From positions 1 to 60,535 of the forward strand of contig CALALP010000027.1 in the NCBI GenBank assembly GCA_937925515.1: 60,535 nucleotides of DNA, written 5' to 3'. The stretch comes from an uncultured Lachnoanaerobaculum sp. (GTDB lineage: Bacteria > Bacillota > Clostridia > Lachnospirales > Lachnospiraceae). Position 1 is the first letter of the stretch, and every line of letters begins with the position of its first letter. A program made the translations under genes and the position numbers. A model generated the notes under the pieces. That model saw only the letters and a list, made by a program, of their open reading frames with translations, had not been told where the DNA came from and made no database searches. Shown here one piece after another: positions 1 to 7,956 of this stretch.

Positions 1-217
1 TTTTTTAATTTTTATATAAAAAAAAGGGAACTATTGCTATAGTAGATTTTCATCTGATTTTGCAACAGCCCTATAAAAGATATATAACTATATAATTTAC
101 AAACTTGTTTTTCATTCTTACTATTGAAAAAAGCTATTTTGTAACATCCCCTGTTTTTTGTTGCTTTTTACCAAAAAAAACACATTAAATTTGGCTATTG
201 TTAAGGTTAAAGATTTA

Positions 218-246
218 TTGACGTAGATTAGAAAATTTTATATACT
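218..246 (+). promoter_or_regulatory. Candidate sigma-A promoter of the sugar PTS operon
   Basis: TTGACG at 218-223 and TATACT at 241-246 are separated by exactly 17 bases, close to the vegetative consensus. Transcription would start near 253, about 27 bases before the cre-like operator. A second candidate, an extended -10 (TGATATAAT) at 345-353, lies closer to the first gene but has no clear -35. Confidence 0.65.
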
Positions 247-279
247 ATTTAAGAAAGATTTATTTTTTGTACAACAACT

Positions 280-293
280 TGAAACCGATTTCA
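280..293 (+). promoter_or_regulatory. cre-like operator (CcpA or LacI-family site)
   Basis: TGAAACCGATTTCA fits every position of the catabolite-responsive element consensus TGWAANCGNTNWCA. It lies about 27-40 bases after the predicted start of the 218-246 promoter, a position where bound CcpA or a sucrose-type LacI/ScrR repressor would block transcription. Which protein binds is an inference. No LacI-family gene is adjacent; the only one in the window, at 42.8 kb, has its own different operator. Confidence 0.65.
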
Positions 294-344
294 TACAATT
301 TTTTTATCGATTATCAAAATATAGAAGTATTTTTTATATAAATG

Positions 345-353
345 TGATATAAT
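345..353 (+). promoter_or_regulatory. Candidate extended -10 promoter element
   Basis: TGATATAAT is a perfect extended -10 element. No good -35 lies 16-18 bases upstream, as expected for promoters that rely on the TG extension. It would give a leader of about 120 bases before the first gene and would place the cre-like site at 280-293 upstream of the polymerase site, so regulation would differ from that of the 218-246 promoter. Confidence 0.45.
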
Positions 354-479
354 TTTATATAAATCTTATAGCAAATAAAATCTTAACTTAAATTAGGATT
401 TAACATAAAAATTGCGTAAGAATTTTGAATGGTGTGTATATGGGGATTGTATAAGAGTAAATAAGCATTGGAGGGTGTT

Positions 480-2330
480 ATGGCATTAAAAGAGTATGAT
501 AAAGTTTTTAAGGAAAGACTTGATAAAAATATTGATGAGTTAAAATGGCTTTATTATGAATTGTATAATAATAACTCAGAGGCTTTTGATTATTTTCTAA
601 GTGTATTATATGACTATTATGAAAAGCGAGATGATAGTCTTAAGGAACTTGATTTAAAGCGACTTGAAGATGAGAATTGGTATAAAAGAAATGACCTACT
701 TGGTATGCTTATGTATGCAAGTTGTTTTGGTAAAACTATAAATGGTGTTAAGGAAAATTTGGATTATATAAAGGATTCAGGGGTAAACTATATTCATCTT
801 ATGCCATTTCTTGAAAGTCCTGAGGGAAAGTCTGACGGAGGCTATGCAGTATCGGATTTTAATAAAGTAGACCCTAAGCTTGGGACAATGGAAGATTTAT
901 TTGAGCTATCAAAGGCTTGCCATGACAATAATATAAGTTTATGTGCTGATTTTGTAATGAATCATACCTCTGATGAGCATGAATGGGCAAAGAGGGCAAG
1001 GGCAGGTGAAAAGGAGTTTCAAGATAGATTTTTCTTCTTTGATAATTGGAACATTCCTAACCAATTTGAAAAGACTGTTCCACAAGTATTTCCAACTACT
1101 GCTCCGGGGAATTTTACTTGGTGTGAGGAAGTAGGAAAGGTGGTTATGACTACATTTTACCCTTATCAATGGGACTTAAACTATGCAAACCCTACTGTTT
1201 TTAATGATATGACTGCAATTATGCTTAATCTTTGTAATAATGGAATCGATGTACTAAGGCTTGATGCAGTGCCTTATATATGGAAATCTCTCGGCACAAC
1301 TTGTAGAAATCTCCCACAAGTACATACCTTAGTTAGGATAATGAGAATGGCTTGTGAAATAGTTTGTCCCGGAACGCTTTTACTTGGAGAAGTGGTTATG
1401 GAGCCGTCAAAGGTAGTGCCATATTTTGGAACAGTTGAAAAACCTGAATGTCAAATGCTTTACAATGTTACAACCATGGCAACAACTTGGCATACTGTTG
1501 CAACAAGAGATGTAAGACTTATGAAACATCAATTAGGTCAAGTTTTTGCACTTCCAAAGCAATATGTATTTTTAAATTATTTACGTTGTCATGATGATAT
1601 AGGTTGGGGGCTTGATTATGACTTTTTAAAGCAGTTTGGAACAAAAGAGGCAGAACATAAGCAGTTTTTAAATGACTACTTTAGAGGATATACACCTTAT
1701 TCTGATGCTAGAGGCGAATTATATAATGATGATCCTAGGTTAAAAGATGCAAGACTTTGTGGAACTACTGCCTCACTCTGTGGAATAGAGGCAGCTGAGT
1801 TTGAAGAAGATGAGGAAAAGCTTTCAAGATATATTGATTTAGATATAATGCTACATGCATTTTTATTTACTCAGTCAGGAATACCTGTTATCTATTCAGG
1901 AGATGAGATAGCACAACTAAATGATTATTCTTATCATGACAATCCATTAAAATGGTCAGACTCAAGATATATTCATAGAGGAGATTTTAATTGGGATTTA
2001 GCCAAGAAAAGAAGAACAAACAAGTCTAAGGAGGGCAGAGTATTTAAAGAGCTTAGAAAGCTTGAAAAATTAAGAGCAAAACATGCCGTATTTGAAACTA
2101 TGGCAGATACTTGGATTATTGAAACTTATAGTAATCATATACTTGGAATAGGCAGATATTATAAGGGAGAAAAACTTATAGCTTTATTTAATTTTTCTCC
2201 ATTTGAGGAAGTAGCTTGGATAAATGAAGTAGAAGATTACAAAGATCTTATTACAGGAAAAGCTTGCCAAGCAAAGGGTGTATCTGTCAAGGGATATGGC
2301 TTTAAATGGTTAAAGACAAATTTTAAATAG
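480..2330 (+). CDS. Amylosucrase-family glycoside hydrolase (GH13)
   Basis: A GH13 alpha-amylase-superfamily enzyme that most resembles amylosucrase, which splits sucrose and transfers the glucosyl unit to a glucan. It has an N-terminal helical domain (about 1-85) and a barrel with GKSDGGYAV, which matches the glucosyl-binding Asp loop of Neisseria amylosucrase. The catalytic residues are the nucleophile in RLDAV (about Asp262), the acid/base in GEVV (about Glu304) and the stabiliser in CHDDIGW (about Asp372). The usual arginine after DSR..HR is also present. The ATG at 480 is preferred over an in-frame TTG at 468 because GGAGGG at 470-475 is well spaced for it. It is first in an operon with a HAD phosphatase, a PTS EIIBCA and HPr. 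Because that permease would deliver sucrose-6-phosphate, the true substrate may be phosphorylated or the role may be hydrolysis. Family assignment is firm, exact reaction is not. Confidence 0.85.
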   Translation: MALKEYDKVFKERLDKNIDELKWLYYELYNNNSEAFDYFLSVLYDYYEKRDDSLKELDLKRLEDENWYKRNDLLGMLMYASCFGKTINGVKENLDYIKDSGVNYIHLMPFLESPEGKSDGGYAVSDFNKVDPKLGTMEDLFELSKACHDNNISLCADFVMNHTSDEHEWAKRARAGEKEFQDRFFFFDNWNIPNQFEKTVPQVFPTTAPGNFTWCEEVGKVVMTTFYPYQWDLNYANPTVFNDMTAIMLNLCNNGIDVLRLDAVPYIWKSLGTTCRNLPQVHTLVRIMRMACEIVCPGTLLLGEVVMEPSKVVPYFGTVEKPECQMLYNVTTMATTWHTVATRDVRLMKHQLGQVFALPKQYVFLNYLRCHDDIGWGLDYDFLKQFGTKEAEHKQFLNDYFRGYTPYSDARGELYNDDPRLKDARLCGTTASLCGIEAAEFEEDEEKLSRYIDLDIMLHAFLFTQSGIPVIYSGDEIAQLNDYSYHDNPLKWSDSRYIHRGDFNWDLAKKRRTNKSKEGRVFKELRKLEKLRAKHAVFETMADTWIIETYSNHILGIGRYYKGEKLIALFNFSPFEEVAWINEVEDYKDLITGKACQAKGVSVKGYGFKWLKTNFK

Positions 2331-2353
2331 GTTTTATTGTAGAAAGGAGTTTG

Positions 2354-3175
2354 ATGACAAAATTAATTTTTTTAGATATAGACGGAACTTTAACTCCTCC
2401 GGGGACAAATATTCCTCCTGAAAGTGCTATAAATGCTATAAATAAGGCTAGACAAAATGGTCATAAGATATTTCTTTCAACAGGAAGAAACTTAGATATG
2501 TTAAAGCCTCTTTTAGTATATAACTTTGACGGAATTGTAGGTAGTTCAGGAGGCTATGTAACTTGTGGAGATAAGGTTTTAGTGGATAGTCCTATGGACA
2601 ATGAAGTATTAAAAAAAGCACTTGATTTACTTCATAAAGAGGGAGTTTTTTGTACTATTGAGGGAAAGACAGGTTCTTTTGGAGATTCAAATTTAAAAGA
2701 TTTTCTTGATTCCACTGAGGGAGGAAATTCTGAAATAATAAGGTGGAGAAAAGCTTTGTCAGAAAATCTTGGCATAAAAGATATAAATGAATATGACGGT
2801 CAGCCTATCTATAAAATAGTTATTATGGCAAGGAAAGCATCTCAAATTGATTTATGTAAAAATGCTTTAGAGTCAGATTTTAATTTTATGATTCAAGACA
2901 TTCCTGCAAAAGGTTGTGTTAATGGAGAGATTTTAAGTAAGAAATTTGACAAAGGTACAGGAATAAAAAAGATTGCAGAGTATTTAAACATTGATATGAA
3001 AGATACAATAGGTTTTGGAGATAGTATTAATGATGTTGAAATGATGCAGGTAGTTGGTACATCGGTTTGTATGGAAAATGGTTCAGATGCTTTAAAGAAA
3101 ATGTCTGATATAGTATGTCCTGCAGTTGATGATGACGGTCTTTATAAGGGGTTTGAACAGTTGGGACTTATATAG
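2354..3175 (+). CDS. HAD-superfamily phosphatase, Cof type
   Basis: A Cof-type (class IIB) HAD hydrolase of about 273 residues, the family that removes phosphate from sugar phosphates or nucleotide-related compounds in the cytoplasm. Motif I DIDGT lies at about 8-12, motif II is STGR, a conserved Lys precedes the C-terminal part, and motif III/IV is GFGDSINDVEM. The ATG at 2354 is 4 bases after AAAGGAG; an in-frame TTG three bases earlier is too close to that site. It lies 23 bases after the amylosucrase-like gene and 47 before the PTS permease. That position suggests it dephosphorylates a sugar phosphate made by the pathway, for example after sucrose-6-phosphate uptake, but the substrate cannot be read from sequence. 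Confidence 0.85.
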   Translation: MTKLIFLDIDGTLTPPGTNIPPESAINAINKARQNGHKIFLSTGRNLDMLKPLLVYNFDGIVGSSGGYVTCGDKVLVDSPMDNEVLKKALDLLHKEGVFCTIEGKTGSFGDSNLKDFLDSTEGGNSEIIRWRKALSENLGIKDINEYDGQPIYKIVIMARKASQIDLCKNALESDFNFMIQDIPAKGCVNGEILSKKFDKGTGIKKIAEYLNIDMKDTIGFGDSINDVEMMQVVGTSVCMENGSDALKKMSDIVCPAVDDDGLYKGFEQLGLI

Positions 3176-3222
3176 TAAATAGGTTAAACTGATGAAATAA
3201 TAAAATTTAAGGGGGGTTATTT

Positions 3223-5100
3223 ATGGCACTTGATTATAGGAAATGTGCAAGCGAAATAATTGACCACATAGGTGGTAGAGAAAATGTAGCACAAGCTGCA
3301 CATTGTGCAACAAGACTTAGACTTGTTATTAAAGATAATAGCAAGGTTGATAAGGCGGCATTAGAAGAGATAGACGGTGTTAAGGGAATGTTTGAATCAA
3401 ATGGTCAACTTCAGTTAATTATAGGAACAGGAACTGTAAACAAAGTCTATGATGAGTTTTTAAGTATAACAGGTATGACAGCTGCAACTAAAGATGATGT
3501 AAAGGCTGCAGCGGCGGCAAAACAACCTCTATGGAATAGATTATTAAAGCCTATTGGAGATGTTTTCGTACCTATATTACCTGCAATCGTAGCAACAGGT
3601 CTTTTAATGGGACTTGTAGAGGCACTGGCAAAGATTCCGGGGCTTGGTTTTTCAGGAAGTGATTGGGCAGGATTTTTAGGAATGGTATCTAATACTGCAT
3701 TTGCATATCTTCCTGTTATTATTGCAGTTTCAGCTGCTAGAGTTTTTGGTGGAAATATATTCCTAGGTGGAGTTATTGGACTTATGATGATTCATTCAAG
3801 CCTTTTAAATGGTTGGAATGTGGGAAATGTTGACGCTATTAATTTGTTCTTTAATGTAACTGACGGCATAATTCCTAAATGGCATTTATTTGGACAGGTA
3901 CTTCCAATAAGTAGAGTTGGTTATCAAGGACATGTTATCCCTGTAATTTTATCAGTGTATTGTATGTCTAAGATTGAGGGCTGGCTACATAAAAAAGTAC
4001 CTGAGATGTTGGATTTATTTATAACACCACTTTGTACAGTTTTAGCAACTTCACTTATTACTTTCTGTATAATAGGACCTATATTCTCAACTCTTGAAAC
4101 TTGGGTTCTTGCAGGAGCAAAGGTTTTAGTAACAAATCCACTTGGAGCAATGATTATGGGAGCAATTTATCCGATAACGGTTGTAATGGGACTTCATCAC
4201 ATGTATAATGTTATAGAGGCAGGTATGATTTCAACTTCCGGACTTAATACTTGGATGCCTATAGCAAGTGCCGCAAACTTTGCACAATTTGGTGCTTGTC
4301 TTGCAGTAGGTTTAAAGGCAAAAAATCAAAAGACTAAGTCTGTTTCCATTCCGTCATCTATGTCAGCAGCTTTAGGAATTACAGAGCCTGCAATTTTTGG
4401 TGTTAATATACGTTTCTTTAAGCCTTTTGTATGTGGTATGCTTGGAGGTTCAATAGGTGCTTTATTTGCAGCATTCTTAGGACTTGGTGCAACTACTTAT
4501 GGAGTTACAGGCTTACCGGGATATTTGGCTATTCAGACAAATAAAATTTTTGAATATACATTACTATTACTTGTTTCAGGTGGTATAGCATTTGCAGCCT
4601 CTTGGTTTGTTTGGAAAGAGGAAGTACCTGCTAAAAAAGAAGAAAAGAAAGAAGATGTAAAAGAATTTGTTGCAGAAGTTATTATATCTTCAGAGGCAGG
4701 AGAGATAGTAGCACCTGTTAAAGGAAGTATTGTAGCTCAAAAAGATATACCTGATGAAACATTTGCAGGAGGAGTTTTAGGAGAGGGAGTAGGCATTAAT
4801 CCTGAAGATGAAACTGTTTATGCACCTGTAGACGGTGTTATATCTTCCGTTGCAGAGTCAAAACATGCAGTAGGGATTACAGGACCTAATGATATGGAAA
4901 TTCTCATTCATGTAGGTATAGATACTGTTGCTATGAATGGAGAGGGTTTTGAGGTACTTGTCGCTGACGGAGATAAGGTTGTCAAAGGTCAGCCAATTCT
5001 TAAGTTTTCTAAGGAGAAGATTAAGGCTGCGGCACACCCTGATGTAGTAGTTGTTTTACTTACAAATTCTTCCGATTACAAAGATGTAAAGACAGCATAA
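3223..5100 (+). CDS. PTS EIIBCA permease, sucrose/trehalose (glucose-superfamily) class
   Basis: A 625-residue three-domain phosphotransferase permease that imports and phosphorylates a disaccharide. The EIIB domain (about 1-90) has the phosphocysteine in AAHCATRLR. The EIIC domain (about 105-465) is a run of hydrophobic membrane segments and contains GITEPAIFGVN. The EIIA domain (about 485-625) has the phosphohistidine in ILIHVGIDT. The EIIC sequence resembles sucrose ScrA more than maltose or glucose permeases, by recognition and not by search; trehalose is the main alternative. A long GGGGGG ribosome site precedes the ATG. HPr follows after 38 bases and enzyme I soon after, so the locus encodes a full phosphorelay. 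Confidence 0.9.
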   Translation: MALDYRKCASEIIDHIGGRENVAQAAHCATRLRLVIKDNSKVDKAALEEIDGVKGMFESNGQLQLIIGTGTVNKVYDEFLSITGMTAATKDDVKAAAAAKQPLWNRLLKPIGDVFVPILPAIVATGLLMGLVEALAKIPGLGFSGSDWAGFLGMVSNTAFAYLPVIIAVSAARVFGGNIFLGGVIGLMMIHSSLLNGWNVGNVDAINLFFNVTDGIIPKWHLFGQVLPISRVGYQGHVIPVILSVYCMSKIEGWLHKKVPEMLDLFITPLCTVLATSLITFCIIGPIFSTLETWVLAGAKVLVTNPLGAMIMGAIYPITVVMGLHHMYNVIEAGMISTSGLNTWMPIASAANFAQFGACLAVGLKAKNQKTKSVSIPSSMSAALGITEPAIFGVNIRFFKPFVCGMLGGSIGALFAAFLGLGATTYGVTGLPGYLAIQTNKIFEYTLLLLVSGGIAFAASWFVWKEEVPAKKEEKKEDVKEFVAEVIISSEAGEIVAPVKGSIVAQKDIPDETFAGGVLGEGVGINPEDETVYAPVDGVISSVAESKHAVGITGPNDMEILIHVGIDTVAMNGEGFEVLVADGDKVVKGQPILKFSKEKIKAAAHPDVVVVLLTNSSDYKDVKTA

Positions 5101-5138
5101 GCTAAGTCTTATTTAAAAATTAATTTTAGGAGGTAGTT

Positions 5139-5396
5139 ATGAGAGAGTTACAATTTAATATTAAAGATCCAAATGGTATCCATGCAAGACCTGCAGGAGT
5201 GCTTGTAAAGACACTTAAGGAGTTTAAAAGTAGCGTAACTATATTTAAAGGCGATAGAAGTGCAGATATGAAAAAGTTACTTGCACTTATGGGACTTGGT
5301 ATTAAGCAAGGGGATTCAGTTACTGTTAAAGTTGACGGCGAAGATGAAGATGAATGTTCAAAAGTTTTAGTCAAGACTTTTGAGGAGAATTTCTAA
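5139..5396 (+). CDS. ptsH: Phosphocarrier protein HPr, lacking Ser46
   Basis: An 85-residue HPr that carries phosphate from enzyme I to EIIA. His15 sits in the usual GIHARPAG context. The loop that in Bacillus HPr reads NLKSIMG around Ser46 reads DMKKLLALMG here, so position 46 is Lys when counted from the same start. HPr kinase normally phosphorylates Ser46 to control CcpA, so this HPr should do phosphotransfer but not make P-Ser-HPr. It follows the EIIBCA gene by 38 bases with an AGGAGG site, and is the last gene before a terminator. It may be a dedicated carrier for this operon rather than the general HPr. Confidence 0.93.
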   Translation: MRELQFNIKDPNGIHARPAGVLVKTLKEFKSSVTIFKGDRSADMKKLLALMGLGIKQGDSVTVKVDGEDEDECSKVLVKTFEENF

Positions 5397-5507
5397 AGTT
5401 AATTTAAATTACTATTTATCATGGGGTTAATAATGTTTTTTGTGTAACTATTTTGTAACACCCCTGATAGATATTTCGCAACAGCTATATAAATCTGATA
5501 ATATAAT
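5397..5507. other. Spacer between ptsH and its terminator, with a dispersed short motif
   Basis: No gene. The stretch at about 5446-5486 reads TATTTTGTAACACCCCTG, then TATTTCGCAACAGC. The same two halves recur in intergenic DNA at 53-153 and 21134-21182, so it looks like a copy of a small dispersed element. No promoter with both boxes is clear before ptsI. Confidence 0.4.
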
Positions 5508-5566
5508 AAGGTTGTTATAAATGTGGAAGTATTATGTTTCAGACATTTTTATAACAACCTTTTTTA
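5508..5566 (+). terminator. Hairpin terminator between ptsH and ptsI
   Basis: AAGGTTGTTATAAATGT at 5508-5524 pairs almost perfectly with ACATTTTTATAACAACCTT at about 5542-5561 and is followed by a T run. It ends only about 25 bases before the ptsI start and about 10 before its ribosome site. It can therefore end the upstream operon, and any transcript entering ptsI from upstream must pass it, which allows attenuation. Confidence 0.8.
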
Positions 5567-5590
5567 AATACTTATGAAAGGTGGTAGAAT

Positions 5591-7246
5591 ATGCAGGTAG
5601 CAACGGGAAAAAGTGTATTAAATGGTATTGCTATAGGAAAAATCAAATTTTTTAAAGCACCTAAGTTTGAGATAGATTCAAATATAATAGAAGATGTTGA
5701 AAAAGAATTGGAAAGATTTGAGGACGCAAGGCTAAAGGCTATTGACCAACAGAATGCTTTATATGAAAAAGCTGTTGTAGATGCAGGCGAGGAGAGTGCA
5801 GAAGTATTTAGCGTTCATGCTATGATGCTTGAAGATGATGACTTACTTGATGCAACTAAGGAAATAATATCAACTCAAAAGCATACAGCTGAATATGCTA
5901 CAAAAGTAGCATTTGATAATCAAGCAAAAGTCTTTGCACAAATGGACGACCCATATATGAAAGAAAGAGCAGCTGATATTTATGATATTGAAAATGCTGT
6001 TTTAAATGTTTTATTTGGACTTGATACAGAGTCTATGCAGGGAAATGAACCTGCTATAATTACTGCCCAAGATTTAACACCGTCAGAAACTGTAAAACTT
6101 GATAAATCTCTTATTTTAGGCATTATTACAAAAGAGGGTTCACTTAACAGTCATACTGCAATACTTGCAAGGTCTATGGGTATTCCTGCAATAGTACAAT
6201 GTGAAGATGTATCCGAGGAGTGGGACGGAGAACATGCTATAATAGACGGCTATAATTCTTGTGTATACATTGACCCTACAAAGGATTTGGAAAAATCTCT
6301 TAAGAAAAGACAGGATACTGACCTTAAGCAAAAGGCACTTTTACAGGAATTAAAGGGAAAGACTAATACTACAATAGACGGAACAACTATTAAAGTTTAT
6401 GCCAACATAGGAGGGCCGTCAGATATAGGTCTTGTACAACAAAATGATGCAGGAGGAGTAGGACTTTTCCGTTCAGAATTTGTTTATCTTAATGCTACAA
6501 ATTACCCAACAGAGGAAGAGCAGTTCCAAGCATATAAACATGCAGTTGAAACACTTGCTCCAAAGCAAGTTATTATAAGAACTTGTGATATAGGTGCTGA
6601 TAAGCAAGTTGAATATATGAATATGAAAAAAGAAGATAATCCTGCAATGGGCTGTAGAGCTATAAGAATATGCCTTACAAGAAAGGACTTCTTTAAAACT
6701 CAACTTAGGGCGTTATTAAGGGCGTCTGCATTTGGAAATTTAGGAATAATGTTTCCGATGATTATAAGTACAAGAGAGCTAAGAGAATGTAAGGAGCTTT
6801 TGGCTGAGTGTACAAAAGAGCTAGAAGAGAAAAAAGTTAAGATAGGCACATATACAGTAGGAATTATGGTGGAAACTCCGGCAGCAGTTATCATAGCTGA
6901 TGAACTTGCAAAAGAATGTGATTTCTTCTCAATAGGTACTAATGATTTAACACAATATACTCTTGCCATAGACCGTCAAAATGCTGCACTTGACCCATTC
7001 CTTGACACACATCACCCTGCAGTTTTAAGAGCTATAAAGATGACTATAGATGCAGGTCATAGAGCAGGTATTTGGGTAGGAATTTGTGGAGAGCTTGGAG
7101 CAGATTTAGCACTTACTGAAACATTTTTAAGAATGGGAATTGATGAATTATCAGTAAATCCTATATCAATATTGCCACTTAGAAAGATAATAAGAGGTAT
7201 TGACCTTAGAAATAAGGATACTAAATTAGAGGTAAGTAAGAGCTAA
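5591..7246 (+). CDS. ptsI: PTS enzyme I (phosphoenolpyruvate-protein phosphotransferase)
   Basis: A 551-residue enzyme I, close to the usual 570, which takes phosphate from phosphoenolpyruvate and passes it to HPr. The active histidine is at about 188 in SLNSHTAILARS. The C-terminal PEP-binding barrel has GGVGLFRSEF, the metal-binding MVETPAA region and FFSIGTNDLTQY. The ATG is 5-6 bases after GAAAGGTGG. A strong hairpin terminator stands between ptsH and this gene, so it may be expressed by read-through or from a promoter in the short gap. No other enzyme I is in the window. Confidence 0.96.
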   Translation: MQVATGKSVLNGIAIGKIKFFKAPKFEIDSNIIEDVEKELERFEDARLKAIDQQNALYEKAVVDAGEESAEVFSVHAMMLEDDDLLDATKEIISTQKHTAEYATKVAFDNQAKVFAQMDDPYMKERAADIYDIENAVLNVLFGLDTESMQGNEPAIITAQDLTPSETVKLDKSLILGIITKEGSLNSHTAILARSMGIPAIVQCEDVSEEWDGEHAIIDGYNSCVYIDPTKDLEKSLKKRQDTDLKQKALLQELKGKTNTTIDGTTIKVYANIGGPSDIGLVQQNDAGGVGLFRSEFVYLNATNYPTEEEQFQAYKHAVETLAPKQVIIRTCDIGADKQVEYMNMKKEDNPAMGCRAIRICLTRKDFFKTQLRALLRASAFGNLGIMFPMIISTRELRECKELLAECTKELEEKKVKIGTYTVGIMVETPAAVIIADELAKECDFFSIGTNDLTQYTLAIDRQNAALDPFLDTHHPAVLRAIKMTIDAGHRAGIWVGICGELGADLALTETFLRMGIDELSVNPISILPLRKIIRGIDLRNKDTKLEVSKS

Positions 7247-7267
7247 GGGGATATAATACTAGCTAAT

Positions 7268-7308
7268 AGGGCTGTTGTACTAAGAAATTAGTGAACAGCT
7301 CTTTTTTT
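7268..7308 (+). terminator. Rho-independent terminator after ptsI
   Basis: AGGGCTGTT pairs with AACAGCTCT (one G-U pair), the stem is extended by ACTAA/TTAGT around a GAAA loop, and seven T follow. It separates the PTS genes from the housekeeping run. Confidence 0.85.
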
Positions 7309-7336
7309 GTCTATAATGGAAAATATACAATTCCTA

Positions 7337-7345
7337 TGCTATTAT
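7337..7345 (+). promoter_or_regulatory. Candidate extended -10 promoter of the pth-mfd run
   Basis: TGCTATTAT is a good extended -10 element placed just after the ptsI terminator and about 32 bases before the pth start. No strong -35 is seen at the right distance. Confidence 0.45.
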
Positions 7346-7376
7346 ATACCTTAGAAAATGAATAAGAGAGGAAATT

Positions 7377-7955
7377 ATGAAAATAATAGCAGGTCTTGGT
7401 AATCCGGGAAAAGAATATAGAGCTACAAGGCATAATATAGGTTTTGAGGCAGTTGATTATATTGCTTATGATTTGGGAATTTATATTGATGAGAGAAAGC
7501 ATAAGGCACTTTTAGGCAAGGGGATTTTTGCAGGGGAAAAAGTTATATTTTTAAAACCTCAAACATATATGAATTTAAGTGGAGAGAGTATAAGGGCAGC
7601 TTTGGATTATTATAAACTTACAAATGAAGATTTAATTGTAATCTATGATGATATAAGTTTAGATGTTGGAGAGATAAGAATAAGAACAAAGGGAAGTGCA
7701 GGAGGGCATAATGGAATTAAGTCTATAATTTCTCATCTTGGAACAGATGTTTTTGATAGAATAAAAATAGGTGTCGGAGATAAGCCAAAGGGCTATGATT
7801 TAGCAGATTATGTACTTGGAAAATTTAAGGAAAATGAAGTAAAAAATATGGAAGAGGCAGTAATAAATGCTAAAAAGGCACTTGAACTTATGTTGCAAAA
7901 TGAAGAAGAAAAGGCTATGAATTTATTTAATCGAAAGAAAAAGGAAATAGACTAA
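7377..7955 (+). CDS. pth: Peptidyl-tRNA hydrolase
   Basis: A 192-residue Pth that frees tRNA from peptidyl-tRNA dropped by ribosomes. It has the family start IAGLGNPGKEY, the catalytic His in TRHNIGFEAVD, the KPQTYMN segment and YDDISLD, followed by GSAGGHNG. The length is normal. AGAGAGGA precedes the ATG. It is immediately followed by mfd, one base after the stop, an order kept in many Firmicutes (pth is spoVC in Bacillus). In Bacillus a small gene, fin, lies between them; it is absent here. Confidence 0.97.
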   Translation: MKIIAGLGNPGKEYRATRHNIGFEAVDYIAYDLGIYIDERKHKALLGKGIFAGEKVIFLKPQTYMNLSGESIRAALDYYKLTNEDLIVIYDDISLDVGEIRIRTKGSAGGHNGIKSIISHLGTDVFDRIKIGVGDKPKGYDLADYVLGKFKENEVKNMEEAVINAKKALELMLQNEEEKAMNLFNRKKKEID

Positions 7956-7956
7956 T

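Larger units (their letters stand above)
1..479. other. Intergenic region at window start, upstream of the sugar PTS operon
   Basis: No coding sequence is supported here. The region is very AT-rich. It holds two pieces of a short motif found in other intergenic gaps of the window: a TTTTGCAACAGC half near 57-68 and a TATTTTGTAACATCCCCTG half near 135-153. Its right part holds the promoters and operator of the downstream operon, listed separately. A gene ending left of the window may use the hairpin-like sequence around 25-71 as a terminator, but this cannot be decided from here. Confidence 0.6.

Noticed and set aside
5446..5566. Antiterminator (RAT/LicT-type) site before ptsI
   Set aside because: The sequence before the terminator does not match the RAT consensus and no alternative pairing with the terminator arm was found by eye.
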